Of a stretch of 64,000 bases of DNA, positions 23,390 to 34,929 are shown piece by piece (the first letter of the stretch is position 1; each line of letters starts with the position of its first letter). The DNA lies in contig NC_136019.1 of NCBI RefSeq assembly GCF_048128805.1, forward strand, positions 17,505,381 through 17,569,380, in the 5' to 3' direction. The notes under the pieces were generated by a model. The model saw only the letters and a list, made by a program, of their open reading frames with translations. It was not told the origin of the DNA and ran no database searches. The stretch comes from Centroberyx gerrardi (taxonomy: Eukaryota; Chordata; Actinopteri; Beryciformes; Berycidae). A program made the translations under genes and the position numbers.

Positions 23390-23937
23390 GAAAGACAGCC
23401 ACACACACAGCCGTACTAAGCATGACCCACAAAATCAAAGTAGACATATTCAGCCACGAACACACATATACAGACAGCAGACAGTCAGTGAAATGATGCA
23501 GAAAGACCAAGAGACAGAGTCTAGACTACAGTAAAAGAAGGGACTGTGTTGGTCCCAAATTAGACAAGTTATGGTTGGTTGAATGACAGTGAGACTAGGT
23601 AGGTTTTGAGTTTGGATTTGAAGATGTTCAACAAATCAGCTTCCCTAATGTTCCCCAGAGAGGTCTGCTATTCCACAGTGGTGCCTGGTGGTGAAGTTTG
23701 GCTCTTGACTCCCTGAAGTATCTCAGGGAGTTAATCTTGGAAATAAACCACTAGGCACTTAAGTGGGTAGAGAGGACGAAGGACACCAATGGGAGGATAA
23801 CACACTGGTACCTGGCCATGCAGCTCTTGAGGTTCACTGTGCATCACATCCCAGGCAAGGATAATGCCACAGCCAACTTCCTAACCCTGTCATACTCCTG
23901 CCACCTGTCCTAGCGAGATTCCACAAAGAAGGTGGGA
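23390..23937. repeat. A-unit 3' flank with LINE tail and Gypsy RNase H remnant
   Basis: Shared downstream sequence resumes here (CAGCCACACACACAG...). It carries the same decayed LINE tail (about 23,527-23,700, minus) and Gypsy RNase H fossil (about 23,700-23,890, plus) seen at 4,953-5,311. It also shows the empty site of the A1 MITE at about 23,527. Confidence 0.6.
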
Positions 23938-24865
23938 TGGTTGAAACAGATTTTCAGTAATAAGGAAGATTACAAGGTAAAGGCTGATGAAATGTCAAAG
24001 CGCTTCCTCCAAAGGGACGATGAGACAGTAGTGGTTGATCGGGCCCTAACTAAACCAAATAGACTTGATAGACAACTGTTACTACAACCCCCTCTCCCGG
24101 GAACCTCTTGATAACAGAATCACTTTTGTTTCCATGTATAATAATGTGTCTAAAGAGGGAAGACGCAGAAGTTTGGGGGATTTTAAAATGTGATGAAAAT
24201 CTATGGGGCATTACAGTCATCTAAACCCTGTTTCTATTACAAATGGGGTAAAAAAAAAAAAAAAACAACTGGGGCCCATGTCACCTCTTTCATGCACACT
24301 AAACCTACCAGGGATACCAACTGGCTCTTACGAGAAGTGATGGGAAATCATAGATGTGGTAATTGTACACACTGCTCGAACTTGTATAATACTATAATGC
24401 TTAACCACCCACAAAATCATTGAGAAATACAAAGAATTCATTAACTGTATGTCCACTCATGTAATCTATATGTTAAAGTACCCTTGTGGGCCTACATATA
24501 TTGGACAAACTAAAAAAAATCTTAAACTCTGAATTTCTGAGCATAAGGCAGCCATAAGAAATGGAAATGCAATAGATAAAGAGAACAACCAGAGCAAAAC
24601 CATGGATCAGTCACTTCTCTAAAATGTATCTGCATTGCTAGAATCCTCCCCGACCCACAAGGCGGTGTCATAATCAAACACTTAATTGAAAAAAATATAT
24701 ATATTGGATCTTTACTTTAACAAGCATGTAATTTGTGATAAGCTGCGACCAGCTAGGTGCTTTGAGAAGGACCAGGACATTTGGAGGGGATATCTAGATC
24801 AGGTCCAGGGATCCGGATCGTAGTGGGGTGCTTATGAAAGGAACTCCTTTTCAGTTCTAGCCACC
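23938..24865 (+). mobile_element. Penelope-like element remnant upstream of NITR-B3
   Basis: Fuller copy of the remnant seen upstream of B1. The reverse-transcriptase tail (LKQIFSNKEDY, VDRALTKPNRLDRQLLL) is followed by WLLREVMGNHRCGNCTHC and, at about 24,475-24,560, a GIY-YIG-like stretch (CG.TYIGQTKKN then ISEHKAAIRNGN), the endonuclease that marks Penelope-like elements. Several stops and frameshifts; no complete gene. Confidence 0.7.
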
Positions 24866-24938
24866 AAGCATACTGTTTGACTATTGCCAACAGTAGGCTA
24901 CACACACACAGGCCTACACACACAAAAACAGAGAGCAG

Positions 24939-24942
<4 letters not shown>

Positions 24943-24983
<41 letters not shown>

Positions 24984-25032
24984 AGGGAGGGAGGGAGGGA
25001 GGGAGGGGGAGAGTGAGAGAGAGAGAGAGAAT
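24943..25032. repeat. (GA)n/(GGGA)n microsatellite
   Basis: GA array with a central GGGA-rich block, at the same place in the B unit as the CA and CA-GA arrays of B1 and B4. Confidence 0.95.
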
Positions 25033-25303
25033 TATGTGTATACAGTCTGTTTTGACAAGTCAAAACAGACCATTAATGAGCGGTCATTTTATAAATGTGG
25101 CACATTTGGGAATTAGGTTGTGACTGTTTAACCGTAGGCCTAGACATTTTGGGGGAAGCTAGTCTCAATCCAGAAAGCACGGGTTAGGGTTAGGTTCCAT
25201 TTCTGTTACAAATTTAAACACTGGCAGCACTGGTAATCATATGAAACCACAATGAAATGTTTTTTGCTTCATTGTTAACCAACAGATTTGATCCACTCAA
25301 CAG

Positions 25304-25342
25304 CCAATCAGGTATTCTGCAAGATGAATATGATGAACCAAT
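25304..25342 (+). promoter_or_regulatory. Paired CCAAT boxes, NITR-B3 promoter
   Basis: CCAATCAG at 25,304 and 25,338, 34 bp apart as in B1 and B2. Confidence 0.5.
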
Positions 25343-25455
25343 CAGAAACCTGACAGATATGGCATGATGTAGGAAATCTTGCTCTTGATGAATCTATTAA
25401 GTCTGCTGTCGCTTCAATAAGTCAGAATTGCAGTAGAGAAGAAGCAGAACAAATG

Positions 25456-27352
25456 ATGGAGCTAGAAGCAGAGAAGATGATGGTGTATCTTCTAAACGTT
25501 TTCCTACTCTGTAATCTGTGTAAGTAACAAATTTCCACTTGTGGGATCGTCTCATGAGAATCTATATACAAATGTGATTATATGATTTAGGCTTTCTGCT
25601 TTTCTGTTTGTTTCAGGTGTGGCACAGTTCAGTGACATCTATCAACCTGTTTCTTTCCAAACTGCGAAGCTGGGAGACCCAGTTACTATTGAATGTCAGA
25701 TAAACAGTGTTATGAGAAAAAGACTATGGTACAAATTAACTATTGGGAGGAGACTACAATGTGTGGCAAAAATAGATACTTTCTATAATCTGACTACATT
25801 TGGCGATCAATACAATCAATTTAATCATCGTTACACAGTAGCATTTGACACCATCAAAAATGACTTGAGCATATCTGCTACAACGTGGGAGGACATTGGC
25901 ACATACTACTGTGGAGTGTTACATTTGAACTCCATTGAATTTGGACCAGGAACCTTTTTGATGCTAAAAGGTATTTTATCTGTGTAATTTACCATTAAAC
26001 TTGCATCCCAAGCAAAATTAACATGAATGTGAACATGATGTCAGTGATCACAGTTAATTTGGTTTCTTCCCAAGGTCCAAAGATGAACAGTGACTCTGTT
26101 GTTCAGCAGCCAGTGTCTAAGTCAGTCCAGCCAGGAGACTCTGTAACTCTCAACTGTTCTGTTCACACTGGCAACTGTGCAGGGGAATACACTAGTGTCT
26201 TTTGGCTGAAAAACTCACACAATTCTGGTCCAGAAATGATTTACACCCCTGGCAATAAGAGCGACAACTGTGAGAAGACTGAGACTGGCTCTCAACAAAC
26301 TAGCTGTGTCTACAACCTTCCCAAGAAGAACCTCAACTCTGCCGATGCTGGAACCTACTACTGCGTTGTGGCTTCATGTGGGGAGATCCTGTTTGGAAAT
26401 GGGACTGAGCTTAATATTAAAAGTAAGAGCTAAAGCTAAGAGTTAAAGCTAAAGATAAGTGAAGGGTTTTATTCCAAGATGCTATATGTTGATTTTGAGG
26501 ACATAAAACTACCTGGAATGCATAATTTCATAATTTAAAAAATACAGATGACCCCATCCTCAATTATTATAGCATTTTCTTAACAGAGGTCTTAATAGCC
26601 AATAACTTAAATTATACATCTCGAAAAATTGGATATTAATGTCTGCAATCATTCTGAGAGAGTATAAATCAGCTAAAAAGCTAAAATACTGTTTGTTCAC
26701 TGTCTTTTCTGTGAAGGAAACTCCACCTTGAACTCACCACTTGACCTGAGTCCAACTGTTGTTGTACTGGCTTTGTCAAACATCGTTCTTGGGATGGCAA
26801 CGCTTCTTCTTGTATGGGCACTTTGCAAGAGTCAGAGCAAAGGTCCCACAGGTATTACAAATTATGCATTATAATCATTAGCTGTACATCTGTATCAGAA
26901 GAAGAGTAACATGTTCTCTTATATTCTATAGCAAATGGTATTGACAGTAGTTATCTTTGATTCTCTCTTAAGAGGAAACTGATGGATCTTCTGAAAGCAA
27001 TCAGGTAATGCAATTTTTTATTTTATTGTCTTTACCAAACAAAATGTTGATTGAAGTTCTCTTATGTGCTGTAACATAAAGTGTGTCTCAGTAACAAGTT
27101 CAGCACTCACATTGTCACATGTAAACATCGCATGGTCTATCTGTCTGTTTTCCATTATACCTTTCTGTCTCAAACTGTCAGAACATGTCTTTAATACTTT
27201 ATTTCCATTTCTCTCTTCCTCAGATTAGTGATGCAGTTCACTATGCAGCAGTGAATTTGGCTCCCAGAAGCTCCTCCTCCAGGCCAGCCAAAATGAAATA
27301 CAGTGGAGACGCTGTATTGTATTCTGAGGTCAGGTACCGTCAACAGGACTGA
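25456..27352 (+). CDS. nitr: NITR-B3, inhibitory novel immune-type receptor (6 exons, 353 aa)
   Basis: Subfamily B NITR with the longest V exon of the four. Exons are 25,456-25,519, 25,617-25,970 (V), 26,075-26,422 (I), 26,717-26,851 (transmembrane), 26,973-27,004 and 27,224-27,352. The second of two adjacent ATGs is chosen (A at -3, G at +4). The V domain keeps both core cysteines, Trp and FGPGT, carries the same extra cysteine as B1 (LQCVAK), and has a longer second loop (FGDQYNQFNHRY). The I domain has six cysteines and FGNGTE. The acceptor of exon 5 is TTAAG rather than the TTCAG of B1 and B4, still an AG. The stalk keeps STLN. The tail has VHYAAV and VLYSEV. No break. Confidence 0.92.
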
Positions 27353-28046
27353 GAGGTTAAGTCCTGGACAGGTGGAGATATGAGGGAGAATGAATATCAA
27401 ATGTATATCTCTTGTTGACTCTCATACATAAAGAAGGTTATAATATGACCAAAGACGTCTTGGTCCGATCATCTGGCAGCAGAGCCCTACAGGTCCAGAC
27501 CAAACCACAAATTACTGCGCCGGCAGAGTAAGGTGGAGCTGGGTCAGTCGTGTGTAATTTGTTTACCGTTCCTTATTCTTCGCTTGGGAAGATCTAATGT
27601 TGGTGAGTCCAGCTTTTTCTGGATGGAGCAAAACTGCTGGAGACAGTGGGTGCATTTCATTTGGCCAAAATGCATCGTATCCTCTGTCCTCGCAGTCTCA
27701 ACTCCTTACTGACTCATCGTCCAAAAATGAGCCGGCATCTTTAAGGATGTTCCAAATGGTTAAAAGACACATGAGGGAGCCTCATGTCTCCTCACTTCTG
27801 TCCACCAATGAAGCGTGGCCATACCATCAGAAATGTGTACAAAAAATGACATAAAATCCATCTATCTATTCAATCCTTCTTGTGAATAGTATTTGTGTGG
27901 GTTGCTATGGAATTTTACTTCGGGGATAATAAATTCTGACTAAATTTAACAGCTTTTCATTGTCTATTTTGCATTTTTTGTTCTTACAGCTAGATCTATG
28001 GTCATTTAGGTGTATAAAAGAGTAAAACTTTGGTTCATTGCTAGCA
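27353..28046. other. 3' flank of NITR-B3, shared with NITR-B4
   Basis: No gene. 27,353-27,460 matches the flank of the other B genes, and about 27,470-28,046 matches 51,590-52,091 downstream of B4 (GGGAAGATCTAATGTTGG, TTTTACTTCGGGGATAATAA, ending GGTTCATTGCTAG). The match stops exactly where the hAT terminus begins. Confidence 0.75.
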
Positions 28047-28210
28047 GGGGTGGAAAGAGTACAAAAAAAATCTACTCAAGTAGAAGTACTGTTACTTTGA
28101 TGAAATTTAACTTAAGTAGAAGTAAAATTACTGGTGTAAAAATCTAAAAAAAAAAGTAGCTCATTTAAAATGTACACAGAGTAAAAGTTACTTAGTTAGT
28201 TTTTTTTTTT

Positions 28211-28244
28211 GGGGGGGGGGGGGGGCGGGGGGGGGGGGGGGGGG
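28211..28244. repeat. Poly-G tract
   Basis: Thirty-four bases, all G except one C, preceded by a T run. Strong G-quadruplex potential; the exact length may be unreliable in assemblies. Confidence 0.9.
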
Positions 28245-28833
28245 TGTTATATCATCTCTCCCATCCAATAAAAAAGTACAAAAACATATATAAAGCTCAA
28301 ACTAGGTTCTTTTTTTATTAAAGAACACCTTTGCAAAATAAAGTGCATAAACAGAGTCAAACATGTCAATTCAATTATGAGAGGTAATAGTGCTTGTGTC
28401 AGTACAGACCATCCCATAAAACATTTTCTGGTAACACAACCATTCCTATCTTCAGGTATCTCTGTAAGCAAGAAATGTGTGTGTGTTATCTAAACAAATC
28501 TAAAAGACAAAACATTCTGGATGTCAAAAACTTTGTATGCATCTATGAATGTAAAAAATTCTAACTCTGTATGTTTAATGAACACATGACATTGATTATT
28601 TATACAATGATGAAAACAAATTTTGTTCACAGAGGAAACATTCATCAAAGCTGAAGGCCTGATATCACTGTGCTCTCGGTGTGCGGCTGTTGCAAAACTA
28701 CACCATTTATGTATACAGTACTGCACTGTATGTATGTTAGGGCTAGGCGATGGGAAAGGGGGGGTATCACAATATTCAGAAGGACTTTTTTTATATTGAT
28801 ATACAGTATATAGATATCTGCTTAAATCACATG

Positions 28834-29505
28834 TTAAAGGGCAAGTTCAGAATTTTGGACCCCTAGCCCTATTTCCTATACTTACCAATGATGTTGTCGA
28901 TTAGTAGTCCTTTCTCTGGACAATCCATGCTGTTCTTCATACTAGATACCCGCAGCTCAGGCTAGTTAGCCACAAACCAATGCAAAGTAAGTCAATGGGG
29001 CCACTCTCCAGTCTGTACAAGCCCTGAAATAAACGCTGAAACCTACTCCACAGTGCACCCAAAGTATGTTTCAGCGTTTATTTCAGGGCTTGTACAGATT
29101 GGAGAGAGGCCCCGTTGACTTTGTGTAATGCAGTTGAAACCACGTTGTAGTAGCCCCTTGGGTAAACTTACTCCTAAGTTAAATACCTCCACTTCGCTAC
29201 CTGAATTGGATCCTTTTCAGGTGGTGGACTGGATAAGACCACGGTATTAACTTGCATGGTCAAGTGCTGCTGGTGAGCGGAGGGTTGGCGGTTCGAGGCC
29301 AGGTCGGTGACAAGTGCCCAGTGCAAAGTGCCTGCCAGTAGCTAGTAACCACCTGCTATATTTGCATTGGTTTGAAGCTAACTAGCCAGAGCTGCAGGTA
29401 TCCAGTATGAAGAACAGCATGGATTGTGCTGAGAAAGGACTCTACCAATCGACAACATCATTGATAAGTAGGAAATAGGGCCAAAATTCTGAACTGACCC
29501 TTTAA
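28834..29505. mobile_element. TTAA MITE with about 145 bp inverted repeats
   Basis: The element 28,838-29,501 has TTAA on both sides. The arms begin AGGGCAAGTTCAGAATTTTGG and AGGGTCAGTTCAGAATTTTGG and pair for about 145 bp. A further palindrome continues inward (GTACAAGCCCTGAAATAAACG and its complement). The whole is a near-perfect long hairpin broken only by the SINE-like insert. No coding content. Confidence 0.85.
29124..29360. mobile_element. SINE-like insert with tRNA-type B box
   Basis: A 237 bp segment interrupts the right arm of the MITE. TTTG flanks it on both sides (29,120-29,123 and 29,361-29,364), and joining these restores the arm. Inside lie TGGTCAAGTGC and GGTTCGAGGCC, resembling polymerase III A and B boxes. 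The family is not identified. Confidence 0.55.
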
Positions 29506-29813
29506 GAAAATCTAATCAATGTTCATCATAGTGGACTGCTTGGTGATGGGTAGTGTGATACAGTATCAAAATTAATCTGTCATTTCCAATTAACCTTCTC
29601 AAATATTTCTGAAATCATTGTTGTGAGAAATCTGACATAATATCTACGTTTTAGCATTAATTTAGACAACAAAATGTGTATCACGATTCATTACATCAAA
29701 AAATCCCACAATACGGTAATACAGACAGAAGATAAATGGTATATATCGGTATATTGCCCTGCCCTAATCTATGTCCAGATTACAGTTCCTCTTTTTATTT
29801 AATCTTTAGACCA

Positions 29814-32204
29814 TTACTCTCTGAATTTGCTGTTTAGTTTGAGCAGGAGCTGGTTTTCAAAATTAGTAGAGTTCATCCTAGCTCGCTTTGCAGTGAACAG
29901 CAGTCCAGCACAGCTGAAGAGGCGTTCACAGGCAGCAGAGGCAGGCAGGCCAGTGTTGAGTTTGAGAGACAGTTTTTTGATGTAAGGAAATGAGCTCAGT
30001 AGATCCATCTTGTCTGAGACACAGGCAAGGTACCCATCCAGCTCCCCTGTACCTTGTGACTTTCTGGACTTCAGTGACGAAGAAATCCTCTTCATCTGAT
30101 GAGTGTTGGCCGACTTGCTCCATCTCATCCTCTGTCATTTGGTCAAGGTGATGTTTCACATAGGCCAAACCTGTAAAGTGACAAATACACACACAACACA
30201 TAGAGTATATCTGACATTTAGGCTTTAATTTATGTGGCAACATAATTCATCATAATGTTGACATTACAATAACCAAAACGCTTTCCATACTTATGTAGAC
30301 AGGCTCATTATATTGTTGCATGTATGATATTGTACTGAGTAGGAACACAGTGGACAGCATTGGGATTAATAATAAATAATAATAAAAATATGAACAACAA
30401 TATTATTGAGCAATAATATTAAGTAATGAAATCATACCTGCTTCTGTGACATTAGCTTTCTCAGTCCAAGTGGTCTTGAACTTTGGCAGAATGATTGCTG
30501 CAGCTATCAGTTCAGGGTCTTCCATCATCCCACCAAAGCGCTTTTGGACACCATCTTGAATGGCTCTGATCAGTGGTAGACACACCTTGGAGGATGCTTC
30601 CAGTCGTCTGAGTTTTGCTTGCAGCTGGAAGATCACTGGCAGCAGCCATCCCATGTGTGTGTTTGTCTCAGACTGAAGGATGTTTAATGCCTTCACCACA
30701 GGCTTCATCACAGTGCAGTACTCGGTCAAGAAGGCGATTTCAGCCGGACTCAGCCTGTATGAAATAAAGCAAATGTCAACAGATAAAAACTATGTTTTAA
30801 ATGGGAAGTTTGCCACAACCAAAATTCACAAAAGACAGGAAATTCAAGTTACCACCCCAAAGCAAAACAACTCTGTGCTAAGGATTTCCAGCAATCAGAT
30901 GCTTTATTTACCTATCTCACTACTGATAATATTGATACCTTGTGGTCATTTTTATGATATGGAATAACAAGTCCACTCATGTTCGATTCAGGCTGTATGC
31001 TCAAGGTGTGTGTATTTATGTACTATTCACCCTGTATGTTTTATATATGGGAAGAGGTGTACTTGAAAATGTAATGGAAAATGTGTAGGAACCCTGAGAT
31101 GGAACAGTCATAATTCCAAACTGTAAATAGTGATTACATAATATATGAATATCCTATTTAATGAATACTCACATTTTCACCTTGAATTCTTCACAGACAT
31201 TTCTGATGGCGCCCTTTCCCTCCTCTTGTATGATTCGTATGATCCTCTCCACAGCTATGTATGTCGAGTTCCACCGAGTTTGATTTGGCCGGATGAACTG
31301 GAGCTTGCATTCATCTTCCACGATTTCTGCAGCCATGTATGACCAACCTGTTTTGTTCCACATTGCTTGGCATTTCCCAAAGGCTGCACGTGATAGCCGT
31401 TTGTATGTATCATTCTGCCCTTCTGCCTTGGCAGCATCTGTTGCGGCGATTAAGTTTAACAGGTGGCACACACACCTTTGATGTGGAGGAAGTTGGTACT
31501 CAAGACCGTTGTCTTCTTCCAGGATGTTGAATGTGTCCTGATGGTTGGCTTGGGGCTCTTCTTCAGTAGAGTCTTGGTCTGACTCGGCTTCCTTGGACGG
31601 GCTCTGCTCACCAAACACACTGAAGGCTTTGATGAAGTTTGAGCCGCTGTCTGTTGTGGTTCTTACCACTTTTCCCCTTATCCTGTACTGACAGTGAACG
31701 TCATCAAGGGCACCTGCTAGCACATCGAAGGTGTGGGACCCTCTCAACCTCTGGCACGCAAGTGCAGCGGATCTTCTCTCGAAGGTTTCCTCATCTATCC
31801 AATGACAGGTGACCCCGATGTAACTTCTCTGGTGCGCTGTCCAACAATCAGTGGTAGTGGTGACATAGCTGACTCCACTGAGGTGCGACATCACAGTCCT
31901 CTTCATTTGAGTGGAAGCTGCCTGTATTCTGGTCTGGAGAGTGGGTCTGGAAATGACCTTGTATTGAGGATTCAGCGTTGATACAAGTTCTTTAAAAGCA
32001 GGCTGTTCAACCACAGCAAATGGATGAAGACCCTCGCAAATGAAGTTAATCATGACCTTGTCAACCTTCGCTTGCGGCACACGTCTGGTTCCACCCACTG
32101 CCATCAAGTCACATATTTTTGCTTGCTTGCTTGGGGTTTTTTCTGGTTCCAGGGTCCGCTTCCGTGCTGCCACGAGGTCAGTGTAGGCCTTCAGCTTTGA
32201 TGGA
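29814..32204 (-). pseudogene. hAT transposase with introns, one frameshift
   Basis: Transposase of the hAT superfamily. Minus-strand exons run from about 32,204 to 31,173, then 30,754-30,438 and 30,170-29,814; introns have GT-AG ends and the joins keep frame (phases 2 and 1). The first exon begins at a splice acceptor (TTCACAG) just before a KYPSKLKAYTDLVAARK stretch, so at least one 5' exon is expected; a candidate donor is at about 32,285. Catalytic-type motifs are TTTTDCWTAHQ and TTTDSGSNF, CVCHLLNLIA follows, and the C-terminal dimerisation region reads AACERLFSCAG with KRARMN. A single frameshift near 30,075, after EEDFF, breaks the third exon. About 560 codons are visible. Confidence 0.8.
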
Positions 32205-34017
32205 TATTTCCTCTGTGAACAGAGGAGTAATTTATAGATGACATCATGGATTGATGGATGGACAGTTGGGGGGGGGGGGGTTACCTGTGCTCTCGATTAC
32301 CCACTCTGACATTGGACGAATGGGACAAATATTTAAAAATACATTGTCATACAGCTAGTGAGTGATTATATCCAAGCATATCAAATAGTTGGAGATGCTG
32401 AGAAAGCCGACATCCACGTGAGCGGTTGGCAGTGATTATTTACTATTGGGCCCCAAGTAATAATGCTGGTTGAAGACTGAGAGAATAAGGAGGTGGAGTA
32501 AAAAGCCCACAAGAAAAGGTGGTGTCAACGGGCGCATATATAATGCGCCGTGCCATGGACTGACAGCGCAGGCAGTTGATCAGTTGTCTTTCCTATCTCT
32601 GTGTCTGTCAAGCAAAGTTTACTACCAAGTTAGCTAGCTAACAAAACTAGCGCGCTAACGTTATACAACCAGGGTAGTGGTGATGCAAACCATTAACGAC
32701 ATGCTGCCACCATGGATAGATTGCTATTGTTAGCTAAGCTAGCGTTGCTAACATTAACGTTACTGTAGAAGTGGCAGGAATGTGGAGACGGACAACTTCT
32801 CTCGTTGACTACATCAACTCGTGTGTTATTTATTTGAAACTCACAGAGCAAGACAATTTACATCGCGCTGCCCAAAAACACAACAAAACTACGTCGAGCT
32901 GACGTCACTCAGAAAACTAGGCAGATGAGGACTGGAGGTCCTCTTTAGGGGTGGTCCTGAGGCCCAGCATGACCCACGGGAGCCTGTTGACCCAGCTGCT
33001 GTCCTTGAGGCTGGCCCGAAGAGAAACGCCCGGGCCACCTCGGTGGACGTCGTCGACAACAGCGGGACGGCTTCCGGCCATCGAGTGGATCTGTCCACCA
33101 TGGTGAGGAGGTAAGTGAAACCGTGGGAGGGGGGAAGGGGGCCCACCAGGTCCACGGTGACGTGGTCGAACCTGTGCCAGGGGGCTTTGGAGTGGCGGTG
33201 CACTTTAGAGCGCTGGCACTCCATGCAGGTGCCAGCCTAGTCGCTCACGTCTTTTTTGAGCCCTTGCCAGACGAACCTGGCCGCCACCAGCTTTATAGAT
33301 GGCTTTTTGCCCGGGTGGGAGAGGCCATGGACGGCGTTGAACACACGCCGTCTCCACCCAGAGGGAATGACGGGCCGGGGCTGACCCATGGAGACGTCGC
33401 ACGTTGTGGTGCCGGCGTCGTCGAAAACCATGCCCTCCAGCTGCAGCCCTGTGACAGCTGTCCTGTAAGCCTGCACGTCCGGGTCAGCGGTCTGATCAGC
33501 TGCCATGCGAGCGTAGTCAAGTCCCAAGTGAACGGCCCCCACGATGGCCCGGGAGAGGCAGTCGGCGACGAGGTTGGCTTTGCCAGCGACATGCCGTATG
33601 TCCGTGGTGAACTCCGAAATGTAGAAGAGCTGCTGCTGTTGGCGGGCGGACCGCGGTTTGGCCACCTTAGCCATGGCGAACGTCAGCGGTTTGTGGTCCA
33701 CAAACGCCGGGAACTGGCGGCCCTCCAGCAGGAAACGGAAATGTCGAATGGTGAGGAAGAGGCCGAGGAGCTCCCGATCGAAGGTGCTGTACTTCCGTTC
33801 ACTGGGGCGTAACTTACGGCTGAAGAAAGCGAGCGGTTGCCAGGCACCGCCCACCCACTGCTCGTGCACCGCGCCGACGGCATAATCCGAAGCGTCCGTG
33901 GTGATGGCGATCGGGGCCGTGGGTGATGGGTGCGCCAGCATTGCAGCGTTAGTCAGAGCAGTCTTAGCGTCCGTAAACGCCTTGTCCCTCTCCGCGGATG
34001 TGACAAAGTGGGTGAGA

Positions 34018-34870
34018 ACTCTCTTTTACTCACCACTTGTCCCTTACATGTTCATCTTATACAGTACACCATCTTATTTCTGCATGTGTTCATGTTATAA
34101 TTTACCATTACTATTGTAACATTGCATCACTTACTATCCCGGGTTTGTTTGTGTTAGCATTATGTTACAGTTTACATCAAAGCACATGAGTAGGTTAAAG
34201 CAAACACACAGCCATAAGTTGATTTCAGTTATATCTTTATTATTTTGCAGGTTCGAACATTGTTTAATCGTTTGTTCCTTTGTTCATACTTAGCATTGTT
34301 TGTTCCTTGGTTCAGACCCACCATGCGGGACTACTGTTTGGGAGGGGCCCGCCCAGCATTTCCTGATTTTATGGTATTGGTGATGTCATGCTGACATCAC
34401 TGGGCCAAACCAAGTGGAAGGGTTTTCTTTTTGTAGGAATGTTTCTTTTGTTTGTTTGATGCATTCTAAAGTAATGTGTTAGGATTACTTACCTTTTTAT
34501 AGAGCCATTTAGTAATGTAAATGTGCTTGTAAATTAGTCTAAGAATGTTATTTGATTTCCTTGTATTAAGGTTACTGTGTAGGATTAACCTTCAGTGTTA
34601 TGGTACTGGCTGAAGCGGTCTAGGTGTGAATTGAACACCCTATATAACCAGATGGGTTTTTGCTCCTTGGAGGAGAGGTGAGGCTGTGCTGCCACAAACA
34701 CCTGCCTTTTGTTTGATTGATTATGAGTTAATTTTCTGAGTTATTTTCTTTGTTACACGTGTAATGGAGAGCACTGTAAATAAATATTCACCTCTGCGAA
34801 CTCAAGATGTCTGCTGAGTCTGCCTACCTACCACCTTCCTTGACATTCGAGCCAGACTACTTTACAGCGG
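34018..34870 (+). mobile_element. Probable solo LTR inside the Gypsy fossil
   Basis: A segment of about 850 bp interrupts the Gypsy polymerase region. On the plus strand it carries TATATAA at 34,641 and AATAAA at 34,779, with about 85 bp to the apparent right end, an LTR-like layout. It contains no coding sequence. The exact ends and target duplication were not settled, so family and age are open. Confidence 0.4.
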
Positions 34871-34929
34871 ACCGCATGTTTGGGGGCCTTGCCTTTCAGA
34901 GCCTCGTACAGGGGACGCATGAGTCGAGC

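Larger units (their letters stand above)
28737..29767. mobile_element. TTAGGGCTAGGCGAT inverted-repeat element nested in hAT
   Basis: The left end TTAGGGCTAGGCGATGGG and right end TATTGCCCTGCCCTAA are imperfect inverted repeats, the terminus of a common fish MITE-like family (GGGCTGGGCGAT). AT-rich ATATCGG-type subterminal sequence lies at both sides. No transposase. It is split by the TTAA MITE below. The target duplication is unclear. Confidence 0.6.
28047..32880 (-). mobile_element. hAT DNA transposon, right part lost
   Basis: The left end is the hAT-type terminus CAGGGGTGGAAAGAGTAC (28,047 on), followed by the subterminal repeats of CTCAAGTA and AAGTA motifs typical of these elements. 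It carries a transposase gene on the minus strand (29,814-32,204). The matching terminus was not found on the right, where the Gypsy fossil starts at about 32,885, so the element is probably truncated there. The paralogous B4 site (about 52,091) is uninterrupted. Other elements are nested inside. Confidence 0.8.

Noticed and set aside
31145-31981. Plus-strand open frames at 31-32 kb
   Set aside because: Antisense shadows of the hAT transposase exon.
33123-33941. Long plus-strand open frames opposite the Gypsy fossil
   Set aside because: Antisense of RNase H and integrase coding sequence; no plus-strand similarity is recognisable.
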